From NCBI GenBank assembly GCA_023228385.1, contig JALOBF010000002.1, positions 1-45,187 of the forward strand: a stretch of 45,187 bases of DNA, in the 5' to 3' direction. Made by a program: the position numbers and the translations under genes. The notes under the pieces are model-generated. The model was not told where the DNA came from and did no database searches. It saw only the letters and a list, made by a program, of their open reading frames with translations. How positions within the stretch are numbered: the first letter of the stretch is position 1; the number at the start of each line of letters is the position of its first letter. Positions 1-8,109 of this stretch are shown piece after piece. This DNA comes from Bacilli bacterium. Its GTDB lineage: Bacteria > Bacillota_I > Bacilli_A > ML615J-28 > CAG-698.

Positions 1-1
1 C

Positions 2-241
2 CTATATGCAAATGCTATTTCACTAGTTGAAGCCGAATATTTTGCCCTGCTTGAACTAGACGGATATACAATCACCTTTAATTCGAATAATCCTGATTAT
101 GTTGATAATTACGGCCGAATTATTAAACTTGATGTGGCTCCAAAACGGGTTGGTTATATGGTTACTGTATCTGATGGTAAAGGATATAACGAATCCGTGT
201 TTCTTTATTCTGACTTGCCGGCTAAACCGTCAGAAAAATAA
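2..241 (+). CDS. C-terminal end of an unrecognised protein (5' truncated)
   Basis: Reading frame 2 is open from the window edge to a TAA at 239-241 and encodes the last 79 residues of a protein that starts upstream. The fragment is rich in beta-prone residues and aromatic positions (for example the stretches GYTITFNSNN and GYMVTVSDGKGYN), which would suit an Ig-like or other beta-sandwich domain of an exported protein. No catalytic motif is visible and I cannot name a family. In Bacillus the gene before rimP is polC, so this neighbour differs. A strong promoter follows 7 bases after the stop, so the gene is not obviously part of the rimP operon. Confidence 0.6.
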   Translation, partial: LYANAISLVEAEYFALLELDGYTITFNSNNPDYVDNYGRIIKLDVAPKRVGYMVTVSDGKGYNESVFLYSDLPAKPSEK

Positions 242-248
242 AACTTCG

Positions 249-277
249 TTGACATCGTTTTTTAATCATGATATAAT
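249..277 (+). promoter_or_regulatory. Consensus sigma-A promoter of the rimP-nusA-infB operon
   Basis: TTGACA (249-254) and TATAAT (272-277) are separated by exactly 17 bases. Both hexamers match the housekeeping consensus perfectly. Transcription would start near 284, giving a leader of about 64 bases before rimP that contains the hairpin at 298-322. Confidence 0.85.
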
Positions 278-297
278 AGACAGTAGGGTGTAAAATT

Positions 298-322
298 AAG
301 GAGTGAGTTTATCTCACTCCTT
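298..322 (+). promoter_or_regulatory. 10-bp leader hairpin upstream of rimP
   Basis: AAGGAGTGAG and CTCACTCCTT form a perfect 10-bp stem around a TTTAT loop. The hairpin lies inside the predicted operon leader. Only three T residues follow before AAAC, so it is a poor intrinsic terminator. Because NusA acts on paused or terminating RNA polymerase, a pause or attenuation role is plausible, but that is inference. Confidence 0.6.
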
Positions 323-347
323 TAAACAATAGGTATGGAGCATTATA

Positions 348-809
348 ATGAATAAGAAAATAAAAAAAATTGAAGAAATTGCGCGAATTTGTGCTCAAAA
401 ATCAGATATTGAAATTGTTAGTGTAGAGTTTGTAAAAGAACAGAGCATGAAAATATTAAGGGTTATCGCCCGAAAAAAACCAGCCTTAACAATCGAAGAT
501 TCTGCTTATTTAAACAAGTTAATTAGTGATGAATTGGATAAATATGATTTTATTGATGAACAATATTATTTAGAAGTTTCTTCGGAAGGTTTGGAAAGAG
601 AGTTAAAAACGGATATGGATATAAAGAATTCTATCGGTGAATATATTTGTATTAGGGGGTATAAAAGAATTGACGGTAAAAAAGAGTTTTTTGGGAACCT
701 GATTAGTTTTTCGAACGATGAATTAACAATTTATCTTTCGGATCAAAAACGTAAAATAACCATCAATAGAAATGAAATAAGTAAAATTAGATTAGCAGTT
801 AGATTTTAG
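348..809 (+). CDS. rimP: Ribosome maturation factor RimP
   Basis: RimP is a cytoplasmic factor needed for assembly of the 30S ribosomal subunit. The 153-residue product has the normal length. It shows the family signature YYLEVSSEGLERELK (usual form EVSSPGLERPL) at about residues 74-88, joining the N-terminal alpha/beta domain to a C-terminal SH3-like barrel. The ATG follows a GGAG ribosome binding site. It is the first gene of the conserved rimP-nusA-rnpM-ylxQ-infB-rbfA operon, 8 bases ahead of nusA. Confidence 0.95.
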   Translation: MNKKIKKIEEIARICAQKSDIEIVSVEFVKEQSMKILRVIARKKPALTIEDSAYLNKLISDELDKYDFIDEQYYLEVSSEGLERELKTDMDIKNSIGEYICIRGYKRIDGKKEFFGNLISFSNDELTIYLSDQKRKITINRNEISKIRLAVRF

Positions 810-817
810 GAGGTAAA

Positions 818-1903
818 ATGATTAGTAAAAATTTTTTTGATTCATTAGAAACAATTGCCATGGAAAGAGGATTAACTATTGAAGATGTCTTGTCGAAAGT
901 TGAAACCGCAATATCGGTTTCAAGCCGTAATGCTGGTTATTCGGGGGATATAAAAACTGAATGGGATTTTGAAAAAAAGAAAATAAAAGTGTTAGAATAC
1001 AAATATGTTGTTGATGAGATTGATTCAAATGGACCGCCGCGGGGACAAATATTACTTGAAGAAGCGATAAAAATAAAACCGAAAGTTAAAGTCGGAAGTG
1101 AAATAAAAACAGAAATCAATTTAAACAGTTTTAGTCGGAAAGCCGCTTCAATATTCAAACAAAGTTTACTTAGCGGCTTAAAAGAACTGGAGCGAGAATA
1201 TGCACATGAATTCTTTTATGATAAAGTAGATGAGGTAATTAACGCAACCGTTATTGATTATAATAATGGCTTTGTTATGTTTCATATTGGTAAAAATACA
1301 GTAGCAACAATGCCGGATAAAGAAGGATTACCGGGAGAGAGCTTTAATGTTGGTGAAGTAAAAAAAGTATATATCACCAAAGTTGAAAAAACAACGAAAG
1401 GCCCTAAGGTTTATTTGACGCGAACTAACCGGGAAATTGTTAAAAGATTATTTGAGACGATTATTCCAGAAATACATGATGGTTCAATTGAAATAATGGG
1501 AATTGCCCGTGATCCCGGTGATCGTACCAAAATCGGCGTCATGTCTTTAAAAGATAACATCGATCCAAAAGGTGCATGTGTCGGCCAGGGCGGATTAAGG
1601 ATTAAGGAAATAAACCGCCTGTTAAACAATGAAAAAATTGATATTTTTACCTGGAAAGATAATCCTGTTGATTTAATTGCGGAAGCCCTACTTCCGGCGC
1701 AGTCATTAAGCGTAATTACTAATGAAAAAAAGAAACAAGCAACTGTGATTGTAAATGATGATCAATATTCTCTTGCAATTGGCAGAAAAGGACAAAACGC
1801 TCGATTGGCTGCTTATGCAATTGGCTGGAGAATCGATATTAAAAAACTATCTGAAGCGACAAAGGAAGGAATTGAATTTAATTATAACGTCAAAAGAAAT
1901 TAG
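818..1903 (+). CDS. nusA: Transcription termination/antitermination factor NusA
   Basis: NusA binds RNA polymerase and nascent RNA and controls pausing, termination and antitermination. The 361-residue protein follows the Gram-positive plan: an N-terminal polymerase-binding domain (about 1-125), an S1 domain (about 130-200, containing NATVIDYNNGFVMFHIG), then two KH domains (about 200-345, with GVMSLKDNIDPKGACVGQGG and AIGRKGQNARLAA). It lacks the C-terminal acidic repeats of the E. coli protein, as in Bacillus. It starts behind an AGGAGG-like site 8 bases after rimP and is co-transcribed with it. Confidence 0.97.
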   Translation: MISKNFFDSLETIAMERGLTIEDVLSKVETAISVSSRNAGYSGDIKTEWDFEKKKIKVLEYKYVVDEIDSNGPPRGQILLEEAIKIKPKVKVGSEIKTEINLNSFSRKAASIFKQSLLSGLKELEREYAHEFFYDKVDEVINATVIDYNNGFVMFHIGKNTVATMPDKEGLPGESFNVGEVKKVYITKVEKTTKGPKVYLTRTNREIVKRLFETIIPEIHDGSIEIMGIARDPGDRTKIGVMSLKDNIDPKGACVGQGGLRIKEINRLLNNEKIDIFTWKDNPVDLIAEALLPAQSLSVITNEKKKQATVIVNDDQYSLAIGRKGQNARLAAYAIGWRIDIKKLSEATKEGIEFNYNVKRN

Positions 1904-1914
1904 GTGTTATCAAA

Positions 1915-2193
1915 ATGAAAAAAAAGAAAACTCCAATGAGACAATGCGTAGTTACAAATATTCACTTTCCTAAAAAAGAGATGTTTAGAATTGTCAGAAC
2001 AAGCGATGGTAGAGTTGAAGTCGATTTGACGGGAAAAACACGCGGTCGTGGCGCTTATTTAAGCAAGCAAAAAGACACAATTCAAAAAGCGATAAAAACA
2101 AAAATATTAGATAAGCATTTGGGAATAGCAATACCCTTAAAAATATATGACCAGTTAATGCAATTGTTGGTCGATGATAATGAACCGAGTTAA
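1915..2193 (+). CDS. rnpM: YlxR/RnpM family RNA-binding protein (DUF448)
   Basis: This 92-residue basic protein matches the YlxR family, renamed RnpM in Bacillus because it binds and modulates RNase P. Visible signatures are the N-terminal PMRQCVV, the central KTRGRGAYLS and a basic C-terminal half. It lies between nusA and the L7Ae-like gene, the standard place for ylxR. The ribosome binding site is weak (TAGGTG), so translation may be coupled to nusA, whose stop is 11 bases upstream. Its last codons overlap the next gene. Confidence 0.9.
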   Translation: MKKKKTPMRQCVVTNIHFPKKEMFRIVRTSDGRVEVDLTGKTRGRGAYLSKQKDTIQKAIKTKILDKHLGIAIPLKIYDQLMQLLVDDNEPS

Positions 2194-2494
2194 GATTCTT
2201 AATTATTTAGGTCTTGCCCGGAGAGCTAATAAAGTGGTTGCCGGCAGCGATATGGTTTTAAGAATGATAAAACAAAGGAAAGCAAAAATTGTTTTTGTTG
2301 CGAATGATGCAGCTGCAAATACAATTAAAACATTTGAAAAAAAATGTTATTATTATAAAATATTATTTGTTAACGAATATACAAGTGATGAATTGTCTAG
2401 AGCAATTGGGAAGCCAATTTGTATGGTATTAGCAATTACCGATCAAGGTTTTTTTGATGCAATTAATGGGCAATCGAACGGAGGTATTAAATGA
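2180..2494 (+). CDS. ylxQ: L7Ae/L30e/S12e/Gadd45-fold RNA-binding protein YlxQ
   Basis: The 104-residue product has the L7Ae-type kink-turn binding fold: LGLARRANKVVAGSDMVLR near the N-terminus, KIVFVANDAA in the middle and the glycine-rich GKP segment near residue 77, as in YlxQ of Bacillus. Its role at the ribosome is not well defined. I chose the ATG at 2180; an in-frame ATG two codons earlier (2174) is equally possible. It overlaps rnpM by 14 bases, and its stop overlaps the infB start (ATGA), which indicates translational coupling. Confidence 0.88.
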   Translation: MNRVKILNYLGLARRANKVVAGSDMVLRMIKQRKAKIVFVANDAAANTIKTFEKKCYYYKILFVNEYTSDELSRAIGKPICMVLAITDQGFFDAINGQSNGGIK

Positions 2495-4788
2495 AAGTTA
2501 GAGAAATTTTAGATGTAATTCAAGTTCCGGAAGAGGAATTATTAACAAAACTGGAGAATGTTGGGATTGTGGCTGATCTTGAGACTGATATTACTACTGA
2601 TATTATAAAGAAATTAAGTAAAGTATATAAAATGGATATTAGAAGCGCTGCTCGAAAGCAAGCAGCTGCAAAAGAGCAGCCTGTTCCAGAAAAGAAAAAA
2701 GAAACTATTCCAAAAGAAGAAGTAACAAGTACTAAAGGAAAAGAGCCAGATAAGCCCAAACCTAAAGCTAAGAAACCGGTAAAGCCCAAACCAAAAAAGC
2801 CCGAAGCAGCAAAAACAACTCCACCGGTTAAACCAGTTAAGGAAAAAACTCAGCCCAGCAAAACGAAAAAACCGGATATCCCAGGTCAACCAGAAGAACC
2901 GGAAATTGAATTTACCAGAGTATATGACGATAAATATAATGATTATGAAAAAGAAACACGAGTTTATGTTCGATTAAAGAATGTAAAAAAACGCCAAAAG
3001 AAAATCAGCAACCGACAAACAAATGTTAATCTAAGGGGCGGGAATATTTTATATTATGTTCCCGGCATGACGGTAGCTCAGATAGCTGATAATCTAAAAG
3101 TCGGTGTTAGCGATGTGGTGCGGAAACTTATTATGTTTGGATATATGGTTAGTGCTTCGCAGGCGATTGACCGCGATATTGTAGAAATTTTAGCTGATGA
3201 ATTTAAATTTATTTTAAAGGATAAGGCTAATGAAGATATAACTAAATTTGAAAATATTAAAATTGATGATCCGGAAGAACTGTTGCAAGGAAGAGCTCCG
3301 ATTGTTACAATAATGGGACATGTTGACCATGGCAAAACCACTTTGCTTGATACAATTAGAAATTCCAATGTTGTATCAAACGAAGCAGGAGGAATAACTC
3401 AACATATCGGGGCATATCAAGTTAAGAAAAATGGTAAAAGCATAACTTTTATTGATACCCCAGGACATGCTGCTTTTACTGAAATGCGAGCACGCGGAGC
3501 AATGGTCACCGATATTGTTGTTTTAATTGTCGCCGCCGATGACGGGGTTATGCCTCAAACCAAAGAAGCAATTGATCATGCCAAATCGGCAAGGGTACCT
3601 ATTATCGTAGCCGTCAACAAAATCGATAAGCCCAATGTAAATCCTGATCGTATTAAACAAGAACTCAGCAAATACGATTTGGTTCCTGAAGAATGGGGTG
3701 GCAATACAATCTATGTTAATATTTCTGCATTAACCGGGCAGGGTGTCGATGAATTATTGGAAATGATATCACTTACGGCTGAAATGGAAAATTATCGTGC
3801 CAATCCCAATCGTTTAGGAATGGGCACCGTAATCGAAGCTAAATTGGATCGGGGCCGCGGTTCGGTAGCTACTTTGTTGGTTAAGAACGGCTCGATTAAA
3901 ATCGGGGATCCAATTGTCGTCGGCAACACTTACGGAAAGATCAGAGCGATGCAAGATGAAACTAGGGCTCAAATTAAATCGGCCGGGCCTTCAAAAGCAG
4001 TAGAAATAACCGGACTAAACGGTGTTCCCCAAGCCGGCGATCAATTTATGGTATTTGAAGATGAAAAAACAGCTAGGTTAATTGCTGAAGAAAGAACACA
4101 ACGTGCTTTTGAAAAAGAAATGGGTGTTGGTAGACCGATTCAATTGGCAAATATATTTGATGATATCGATCAGACCGCTAAAGAACTTAACCTGATAATA
4201 AAGGGTGATGTTCACGGTTCAATCGAAGCCCTCCAAAATTCCTTGGAAAAACTGAATGTTGAAGGAATCAAAGTCAATGTTATTCGTTCCGGCGTTGGTG
4301 CCGTAACGGAAAATGATATTAATCTTGCCGTTGCTTCTCAAGCAATAATTGTTGCTTTTAACGTTCGTCCCATGGCTCAAATTAATGAATATGCTAAAGA
4401 AAAAGAGATTGAAATTAGACTATATAATGTCATATATAAATTACTAGAAGATATTGAAGCGGCATTAACAGGAATGCTTGAACCAATATATGAAGAAAAA
4501 ATTCTTGGTCAAGCCGAAGTTCGAGAAATCTTTAAAGCATCTAAGTTAGGAACGATTGCCGGCTGTTATATAACCGACGGATTGATAAACAGAAACGCCG
4601 ATGCTAGATTAATTCGTGATTCGATTGTTGTTTATGAAGGTAAAATTGCTTCATTACGTCGTTTTAAAGATGATGTTAAGGAAGTAAAAACCGGATACGA
4701 ATGCGGTATAACAATTGAAAACTTTAATGATATTAAAGTAGGAGACATTATTGAAGCTTATATAATGGAAAAAGTAAAGCGGGTGTAA
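2491..4788 (+). CDS. infB: Translation initiation factor IF-2
   Basis: IF-2 is the GTPase that places initiator tRNA on the 30S subunit and promotes 70S joining. The 765-residue protein has a short N-terminal helical domain, a Lys/Pro-rich low-complexity linker at about residues 50-140, and the IF2_N helical motif with MTVAQIADNLKVGVSDV. The G domain starts with GHVDHGKT (276-283) and continues with DTPGH and NKIDKP. Domains II, III and the initiator-tRNA-binding domain follow. The linker is cleanly PxPKKP-like and explains the reverse-strand open frames seen there. The start overlaps the ylxQ stop; rbfA follows after 2 bases. Confidence 0.97.
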   Translation: MKVREILDVIQVPEEELLTKLENVGIVADLETDITTDIIKKLSKVYKMDIRSAARKQAAAKEQPVPEKKKETIPKEEVTSTKGKEPDKPKPKAKKPVKPKPKKPEAAKTTPPVKPVKEKTQPSKTKKPDIPGQPEEPEIEFTRVYDDKYNDYEKETRVYVRLKNVKKRQKKISNRQTNVNLRGGNILYYVPGMTVAQIADNLKVGVSDVVRKLIMFGYMVSASQAIDRDIVEILADEFKFILKDKANEDITKFENIKIDDPEELLQGRAPIVTIMGHVDHGKTTLLDTIRNSNVVSNEAGGITQHIGAYQVKKNGKSITFIDTPGHAAFTEMRARGAMVTDIVVLIVAADDGVMPQTKEAIDHAKSARVPIIVAVNKIDKPNVNPDRIKQELSKYDLVPEEWGGNTIYVNISALTGQGVDELLEMISLTAEMENYRANPNRLGMGTVIEAKLDRGRGSVATLLVKNGSIKIGDPIVVGNTYGKIRAMQDETRAQIKSAGPSKAVEITGLNGVPQAGDQFMVFEDEKTARLIAEERTQRAFEKEMGVGRPIQLANIFDDIDQTAKELNLIIKGDVHGSIEALQNSLEKLNVEGIKVNVIRSGVGAVTENDINLAVASQAIIVAFNVRPMAQINEYAKEKEIEIRLYNVIYKLLEDIEAALTGMLEPIYEEKILGQAEVREIFKASKLGTIAGCYITDGLINRNADARLIRDSIVVYEGKIASLRRFKDDVKEVKTGYECGITIENFNDIKVGDIIEAYIMEKVKRV

Positions 4789-4790
4789 TT

Positions 4791-5132
4791 ATGGGTTTTA
4801 AACAGGAAAGATTGGAAAAAATCATTGAAAGAGAAATCGGAAGAATAATAATATCAGAAGTAAAAGATGAAAGACTTAAATTCGTTACCATTACAAAAGT
4901 TTCATTGACTAATGATTATTCATTCGCCACTATTTATTATCGTGTTTTGGGGAATGAAAATCAAATCGAGACGACTTCGCGAACACTTGAAGAGGCGAAA
5001 GGTTACATAAAAACGATTTTAAGTAAAACGCTTAAAATCAGGAAAGTACCGGAATTGCGTTTTAAATATGATGATTCGTTGGAATATGGCGACCGAATAG
5101 AAAAAATATTAAAAGATTTAGACGACCACTAA
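4791..5132 (+). CDS. rbfA: Ribosome-binding factor A
   Basis: RbfA is a small KH-like 30S assembly factor that acts on the 16S rRNA 5' end. The 113-residue product has the usual length and signature positions: QERLEKIIEREIGRII at the N-terminus, VTITKVSLTNDYSFATIYY in the middle, and LRFKYDDSLEYGDRIEKIL near the end. It is the last gene of the rimP operon, 2 bases after infB, and 25 bases before uvrC. Confidence 0.95.
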   Translation: MGFKQERLEKIIEREIGRIIISEVKDERLKFVTITKVSLTNDYSFATIYYRVLGNENQIETTSRTLEEAKGYIKTILSKTLKIRKVPELRFKYDDSLEYGDRIEKILKDLDDH

Positions 5133-5157
5133 AAATAAGGGTTTTTTGAGGTAGCCT

Positions 5158-6894
5158 ATGGATATAAAAGATAAATTGAAAGATATTCCCAAAAAACCCG
5201 GTTGCTATATTATGTACAATAAAGAGCGGGAAGTTATTTACGTCGGAAAGGCAAAAAACCTTTCTAATCGAATTAAATCATATTTTACTGGTGTTCATGA
5301 CGCTAAAACAACCATAATGGTGGAAAATATTGATGGTTTCGAATATATAATAACGTCGACAGAAACAGAAGCTTTTATTTTGGAAATGAATTTAATTAAA
5401 AAACATAACCCGAAATACAACATAATTTTCACTGATGATAAAAAATATCCTTATATTTACATTGGCAACGAAAAATATCCACGCCTTTATTATACTAGAG
5501 ATATAAATAAAAAGGGGAAATATTTCGGTCCATATCCTCATGCGAATGCGGCTAAAGAAATTGTTGAATTGTTTAATCGAATTTATCCATTTCGAAAATG
5601 CCGCATTATTCCTAAAAAAGAATGTCTTTATTATCATTTAGGTCAATGCCTTGCTCCTTGTATCAAATATATACCAGCAGAAGAATATAAAGCATTTTTA
5701 GATGAAGCCATTATATTTTTAAATGGCAGCACTAAAGAATTACAACAAAGCCTTGAAATAAAAATGATTCAAGCTGCTGATAATTTACAATATGAAAAAG
5801 CATTAGAATACCGGGAACTGCTCGATAATTTAAAAACCATATCAGAAAAACAAAAAATGGAACTTGATATTGAAGATACCGATATCTTTTCTTATTATTC
5901 TAATCAAAAATATATTGGGATTCAGGTGTTTCATGTCCGTGGGCAAAAAACCGTGGCCAGCGATGATTATTTATTTGAAGTTATGGGGATAGCAGAAGAA
6001 ATGTTTATTAACTTTATCGGACAGTTTTATATAACTCACAACAACCCCATTCCCCGTGTGATTCTTTTACCACCGGTTGATGTTTCTATAATCGATGAGA
6101 AAATTAGAAACCGCATTATTATTCCAAAACGCGGTCAAAAGAAAAAATATGTTGATTTAGTTACGGAAAATGCTCAAGAAAAATTAGTTCATATGATAAA
6201 AATCGAAAAAAACAAGCACGAAAAAACACTCGGCGCTGTTTTTGCCTTGGGTGAATTTCTTGACATTGTGCCACCGCGATATATTGAAGCTTTTGATGTG
6301 TCTAATATTCAAGGTGCATATTCAGTCGGTGCAATGGTTGTTTATATAGATGGTGTACCGTCCCGAAAAAAATATCGAAAGTATAAAATTAAAACAGTAA
6401 TCGGAGCCAATGATGCTGATTCGATTTATGAAATTGTTTTGAGAAGATATAAACGCTTAAAAGATCAAAATTATGTTATGCCGGATTTAATCGTTATAGA
6501 TGGCGGTAAGCCTCAGGTCGACAGCGCTGAAAGAGCCTTGAGTAGTTTGGATATAAAGATTGAAGTTTTAGGTTTAGGCAAAGACGATTATCATCGAACC
6601 TCGTATCTCTTTTTTAAAAACAAACAAATTGATATTAATAAAAAAACCAATATGTTTTTCTTTTTGGAAAATTTGCAGGACGAAGTTCATCGGTTTGCGG
6701 TTACCTTTTATCGCCAAACCCACACGCGTGAAGTTTTGACTTCAAAATTGGATCAAATTAAAGGTATCGGTAAAATAAAGAAAAAACAGATAATCGAAAT
6801 ACTTAAAAAAACTGATTATCGGGATTTTGAGAATAAATTAAGAGAAATAAAGTTAACTGATGAACAAATAAATGAAATAAAAAAAGTAGTGTAG
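5158..6894 (+). CDS. uvrC: UvrABC system protein C (excinuclease subunit)
   Basis: UvrC makes both incisions around a DNA lesion held by UvrB. The 578-residue protein has the GIY-YIG nuclease at the N-terminus (KKPGCYIMY and VIYVGKAKNLSNRI), a Cys-containing linker (CLYYHLGQCLAPC), a UVR motif near residues 198-232 that contacts UvrB, the RNase H-like nuclease (FDVSNIQG, DLIVIDGGKPQV), and a C-terminal helix-hairpin-helix (IKGIGKIKKKQI). The length is slightly below the usual 590-610. No terminator separates it from gerE, so read-through into gerE is likely. Confidence 0.97.
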   Translation: MDIKDKLKDIPKKPGCYIMYNKEREVIYVGKAKNLSNRIKSYFTGVHDAKTTIMVENIDGFEYIITSTETEAFILEMNLIKKHNPKYNIIFTDDKKYPYIYIGNEKYPRLYYTRDINKKGKYFGPYPHANAAKEIVELFNRIYPFRKCRIIPKKECLYYHLGQCLAPCIKYIPAEEYKAFLDEAIIFLNGSTKELQQSLEIKMIQAADNLQYEKALEYRELLDNLKTISEKQKMELDIEDTDIFSYYSNQKYIGIQVFHVRGQKTVASDDYLFEVMGIAEEMFINFIGQFYITHNNPIPRVILLPPVDVSIIDEKIRNRIIIPKRGQKKKYVDLVTENAQEKLVHMIKIEKNKHEKTLGAVFALGEFLDIVPPRYIEAFDVSNIQGAYSVGAMVVYIDGVPSRKKYRKYKIKTVIGANDADSIYEIVLRRYKRLKDQNYVMPDLIVIDGGKPQVDSAERALSSLDIKIEVLGLGKDDYHRTSYLFFKNKQIDINKKTNMFFFLENLQDEVHRFAVTFYRQTHTREVLTSKLDQIKGIGKIKKKQIIEILKKTDYRDFENKLREIKLTDEQINEIKKVV

Positions 6895-6896
6895 TG

Positions 6897-6923
6897 ACCT
6901 CCTATATTTCTTTGCATATTATA
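6897..6923 (+). promoter_or_regulatory. Sigma-K-like promoter of gerE
   Basis: The -10 element CATATTATA (6915-6923) fits the Bacillus sigma-K consensus CATANNNTA, and an AC dinucleotide at 6897-6898 lies 16 bases upstream, close to the AC-N17 rule. Transcription would begin near 6930, leaving the gerE ribosome binding site (6938-6943) in an unstructured leader. In Bacillus gerE is transcribed by sigma-K, so the match is biologically coherent. No sigma-A promoter of comparable quality is seen here. Confidence 0.55.
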
Positions 6924-6943
6924 ATAATGGATAATATAGGAGG
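6898..6943 (+). promoter_or_regulatory. 11-bp inverted repeat that can mask the gerE ribosome binding site
   Basis: CCTCCTATATT (6898-6908) is perfectly complementary to AATATAGGAGG (6933-6943). The right arm is the gerE Shine-Dalgarno sequence itself. RNA read through from uvrC would contain both arms and could hide the site. RNA started at the predicted sigma-K promoter (near 6930) would lack the left arm and leave it open. The pairing is seen in the sequence; the switch is inferred. Confidence 0.6.
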
Positions 6944-6949
6944 GATAGC

Positions 6950-7168
6950 ATGTATACACAAAAATTTCTAACAAACCGGGAAAGAGAAATATTTAAGTTA
7001 CTGATTGCCAATTATGATACGACAGAAATTGCCGAAAAACTAAAAATCAGTGAAAAAACCGTTAGAAACCATATATCCAACGTCATTCAAAAATTGGGCG
7101 TTAAAGGCCGTAGTCAAGCTATATTGGAATTAATCCGGATTAAAGAATTATCGCTTGATAATAAATAA
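6950..7168 (+). CDS. gerE: Late mother-cell sporulation regulator GerE (LuxR/GerE-type HTH)
   Basis: GerE is the DNA-binding regulator that acts with sigma-K on late spore-coat genes in the mother cell. The 72-residue product is just a LuxR-type helix-turn-helix, with no receiver domain, as in Bacillus GerE (74 residues). It shares the long signature ISEKTVRNHISN, followed by QKLGVKGRSQA and a closing EL.R..EL.L pattern recalled from the Bacillus protein, so orthology rather than a generic LuxR HTH is likely. The ATG follows AGGAGGG by 6 bases. The exonuclease gene begins 13 bases after its stop, suggesting joint transcription. Confidence 0.9.
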   Translation: MYTQKFLTNREREIFKLLIANYDTTEIAEKLKISEKTVRNHISNVIQKLGVKGRSQAILELIRIKELSLDNK

Positions 7169-7181
7169 CGAAAGGATCAGC

Positions 7182-8036
7182 ATGAAAGTTTACGGTAAAA
7201 TAGTCAAAACACTCCCCAAAGAACGAATTATAAAAGTGCAAGGTAAAGATAAAATCCATTATTTTTATATGTCAAGGAAACTTTTTAAAGATTTCGGGCC
7301 CTATTTTTATTATAATCCATATGTTTTCGTTAACGCATCCATTGAAAAAAAACAATATGGTAATTATCATTGTCATGAAATTAATTTTTTTAACAAAATT
7401 GTTCAAAGCACTAAAAAAGAAAAAATCGTTTATTATAATCTTTCCACAATTAGAAAAGGAGTTAAGAATTTACTGCTGAGTACAAAAAACAAGATGTTTT
7501 TGGATTTGGAGTATTCCCTGCCTTCTTATTATCAGACGATGACTCATGTTGCAGAAATTATTCAATATGGGATTGTTGTGGAGGATGAATCCGGAAATAT
7601 CATATTCGAAGATGGAGCTTTGGTAAAACCGCAAAGAAAATATTCTCTAAATAAAAGGACGTTGCGATTCATTGGCAAGAAGCAAGAAGATTTCAATAAT
7701 GCTTGTAAATATAATGAGTTTTATCATTTGATCAAGTGGTGTATAGATAAATACGATATAAAAATTATCGCTTGGGGTCGGAATGATATTTTGGCTTTAG
7801 AAAATTCATTTGCGTTAAACCGTCTTGATGATTTGGAAATAAGAAATCGTTATATTAATTTAATGCAGGTAATAAAAAACTATTATAATTTTAAGATTGA
7901 TTTGGGATTGTTCAACACTTATCGGGAAATAAGCGGTTTAGAAATGGAAGCTCAACGGCATGACGCTTTGGAAGATGCACTGATAGTTAGGGAAATATAT
8001 CGGATTTTTAAACATAAAGTATTAAATGAACAATGA
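7182..8036 (+). CDS. DEDDh-family 3'-5' exonuclease domain protein
   Basis: The 284-residue product has the three exonuclease motifs of the DNA polymerase III epsilon/RNase T superfamily: Exo I with D108 and E110 (MFLDLEYSLP), Exo II with D202 (AWGRNDILALE) and Exo III with H260 and D265 (RHDALEDAL). About 100 residues precede the nuclease domain; this lysine- and tyrosine-rich region has no family I recognise. KapD, a sporulation inhibitor of Bacillus, has a related fold, but at about 205 residues it lacks such an N-terminus. The ATG at 7182 is preferred because GAAAGGATC lies just upstream; an upstream TTG at 7155 would overlap gerE. Its substrate is unknown. Confidence 0.8.
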   Translation: MKVYGKIVKTLPKERIIKVQGKDKIHYFYMSRKLFKDFGPYFYYNPYVFVNASIEKKQYGNYHCHEINFFNKIVQSTKKEKIVYYNLSTIRKGVKNLLLSTKNKMFLDLEYSLPSYYQTMTHVAEIIQYGIVVEDESGNIIFEDGALVKPQRKYSLNKRTLRFIGKKQEDFNNACKYNEFYHLIKWCIDKYDIKIIAWGRNDILALENSFALNRLDDLEIRNRYINLMQVIKNYYNFKIDLGLFNTYREISGLEMEAQRHDALEDALIVREIYRIFKHKVLNEQ

Positions 8037-8078
8037 CGGAGCAACGACGTTTACCGTATTTTTTTACTATGAAAAATT

Positions 8079-8109
8079 AAAGTCAAGTTTATGCAACTTG
8101 ACTTTTTTT
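8079..8109 (+). terminator. Bidirectional terminator between the exonuclease gene and rnj
   Basis: AAAGTCAAGTT (8079-8089) and AACTTGACTTT (8095-8105) form an 11-bp stem with a five-base loop, followed by a T-run on the plus strand. The reverse complement also ends in a T-rich tail, so it can serve both convergent genes. Confidence 0.88.

Noticed and set aside
99..293. 64-codon forward frame at the left edge
   Set aside because: It overlaps the better-supported truncated frame at 2-241, has no ribosome binding site and runs through the consensus promoter at 249-277.
2520..2889. Reverse-strand open frames inside infB rich in Phe, Gly and Ser
   Set aside because: They mirror the Lys/Pro-rich linker of IF-2; the forward frame is the conserved gene.
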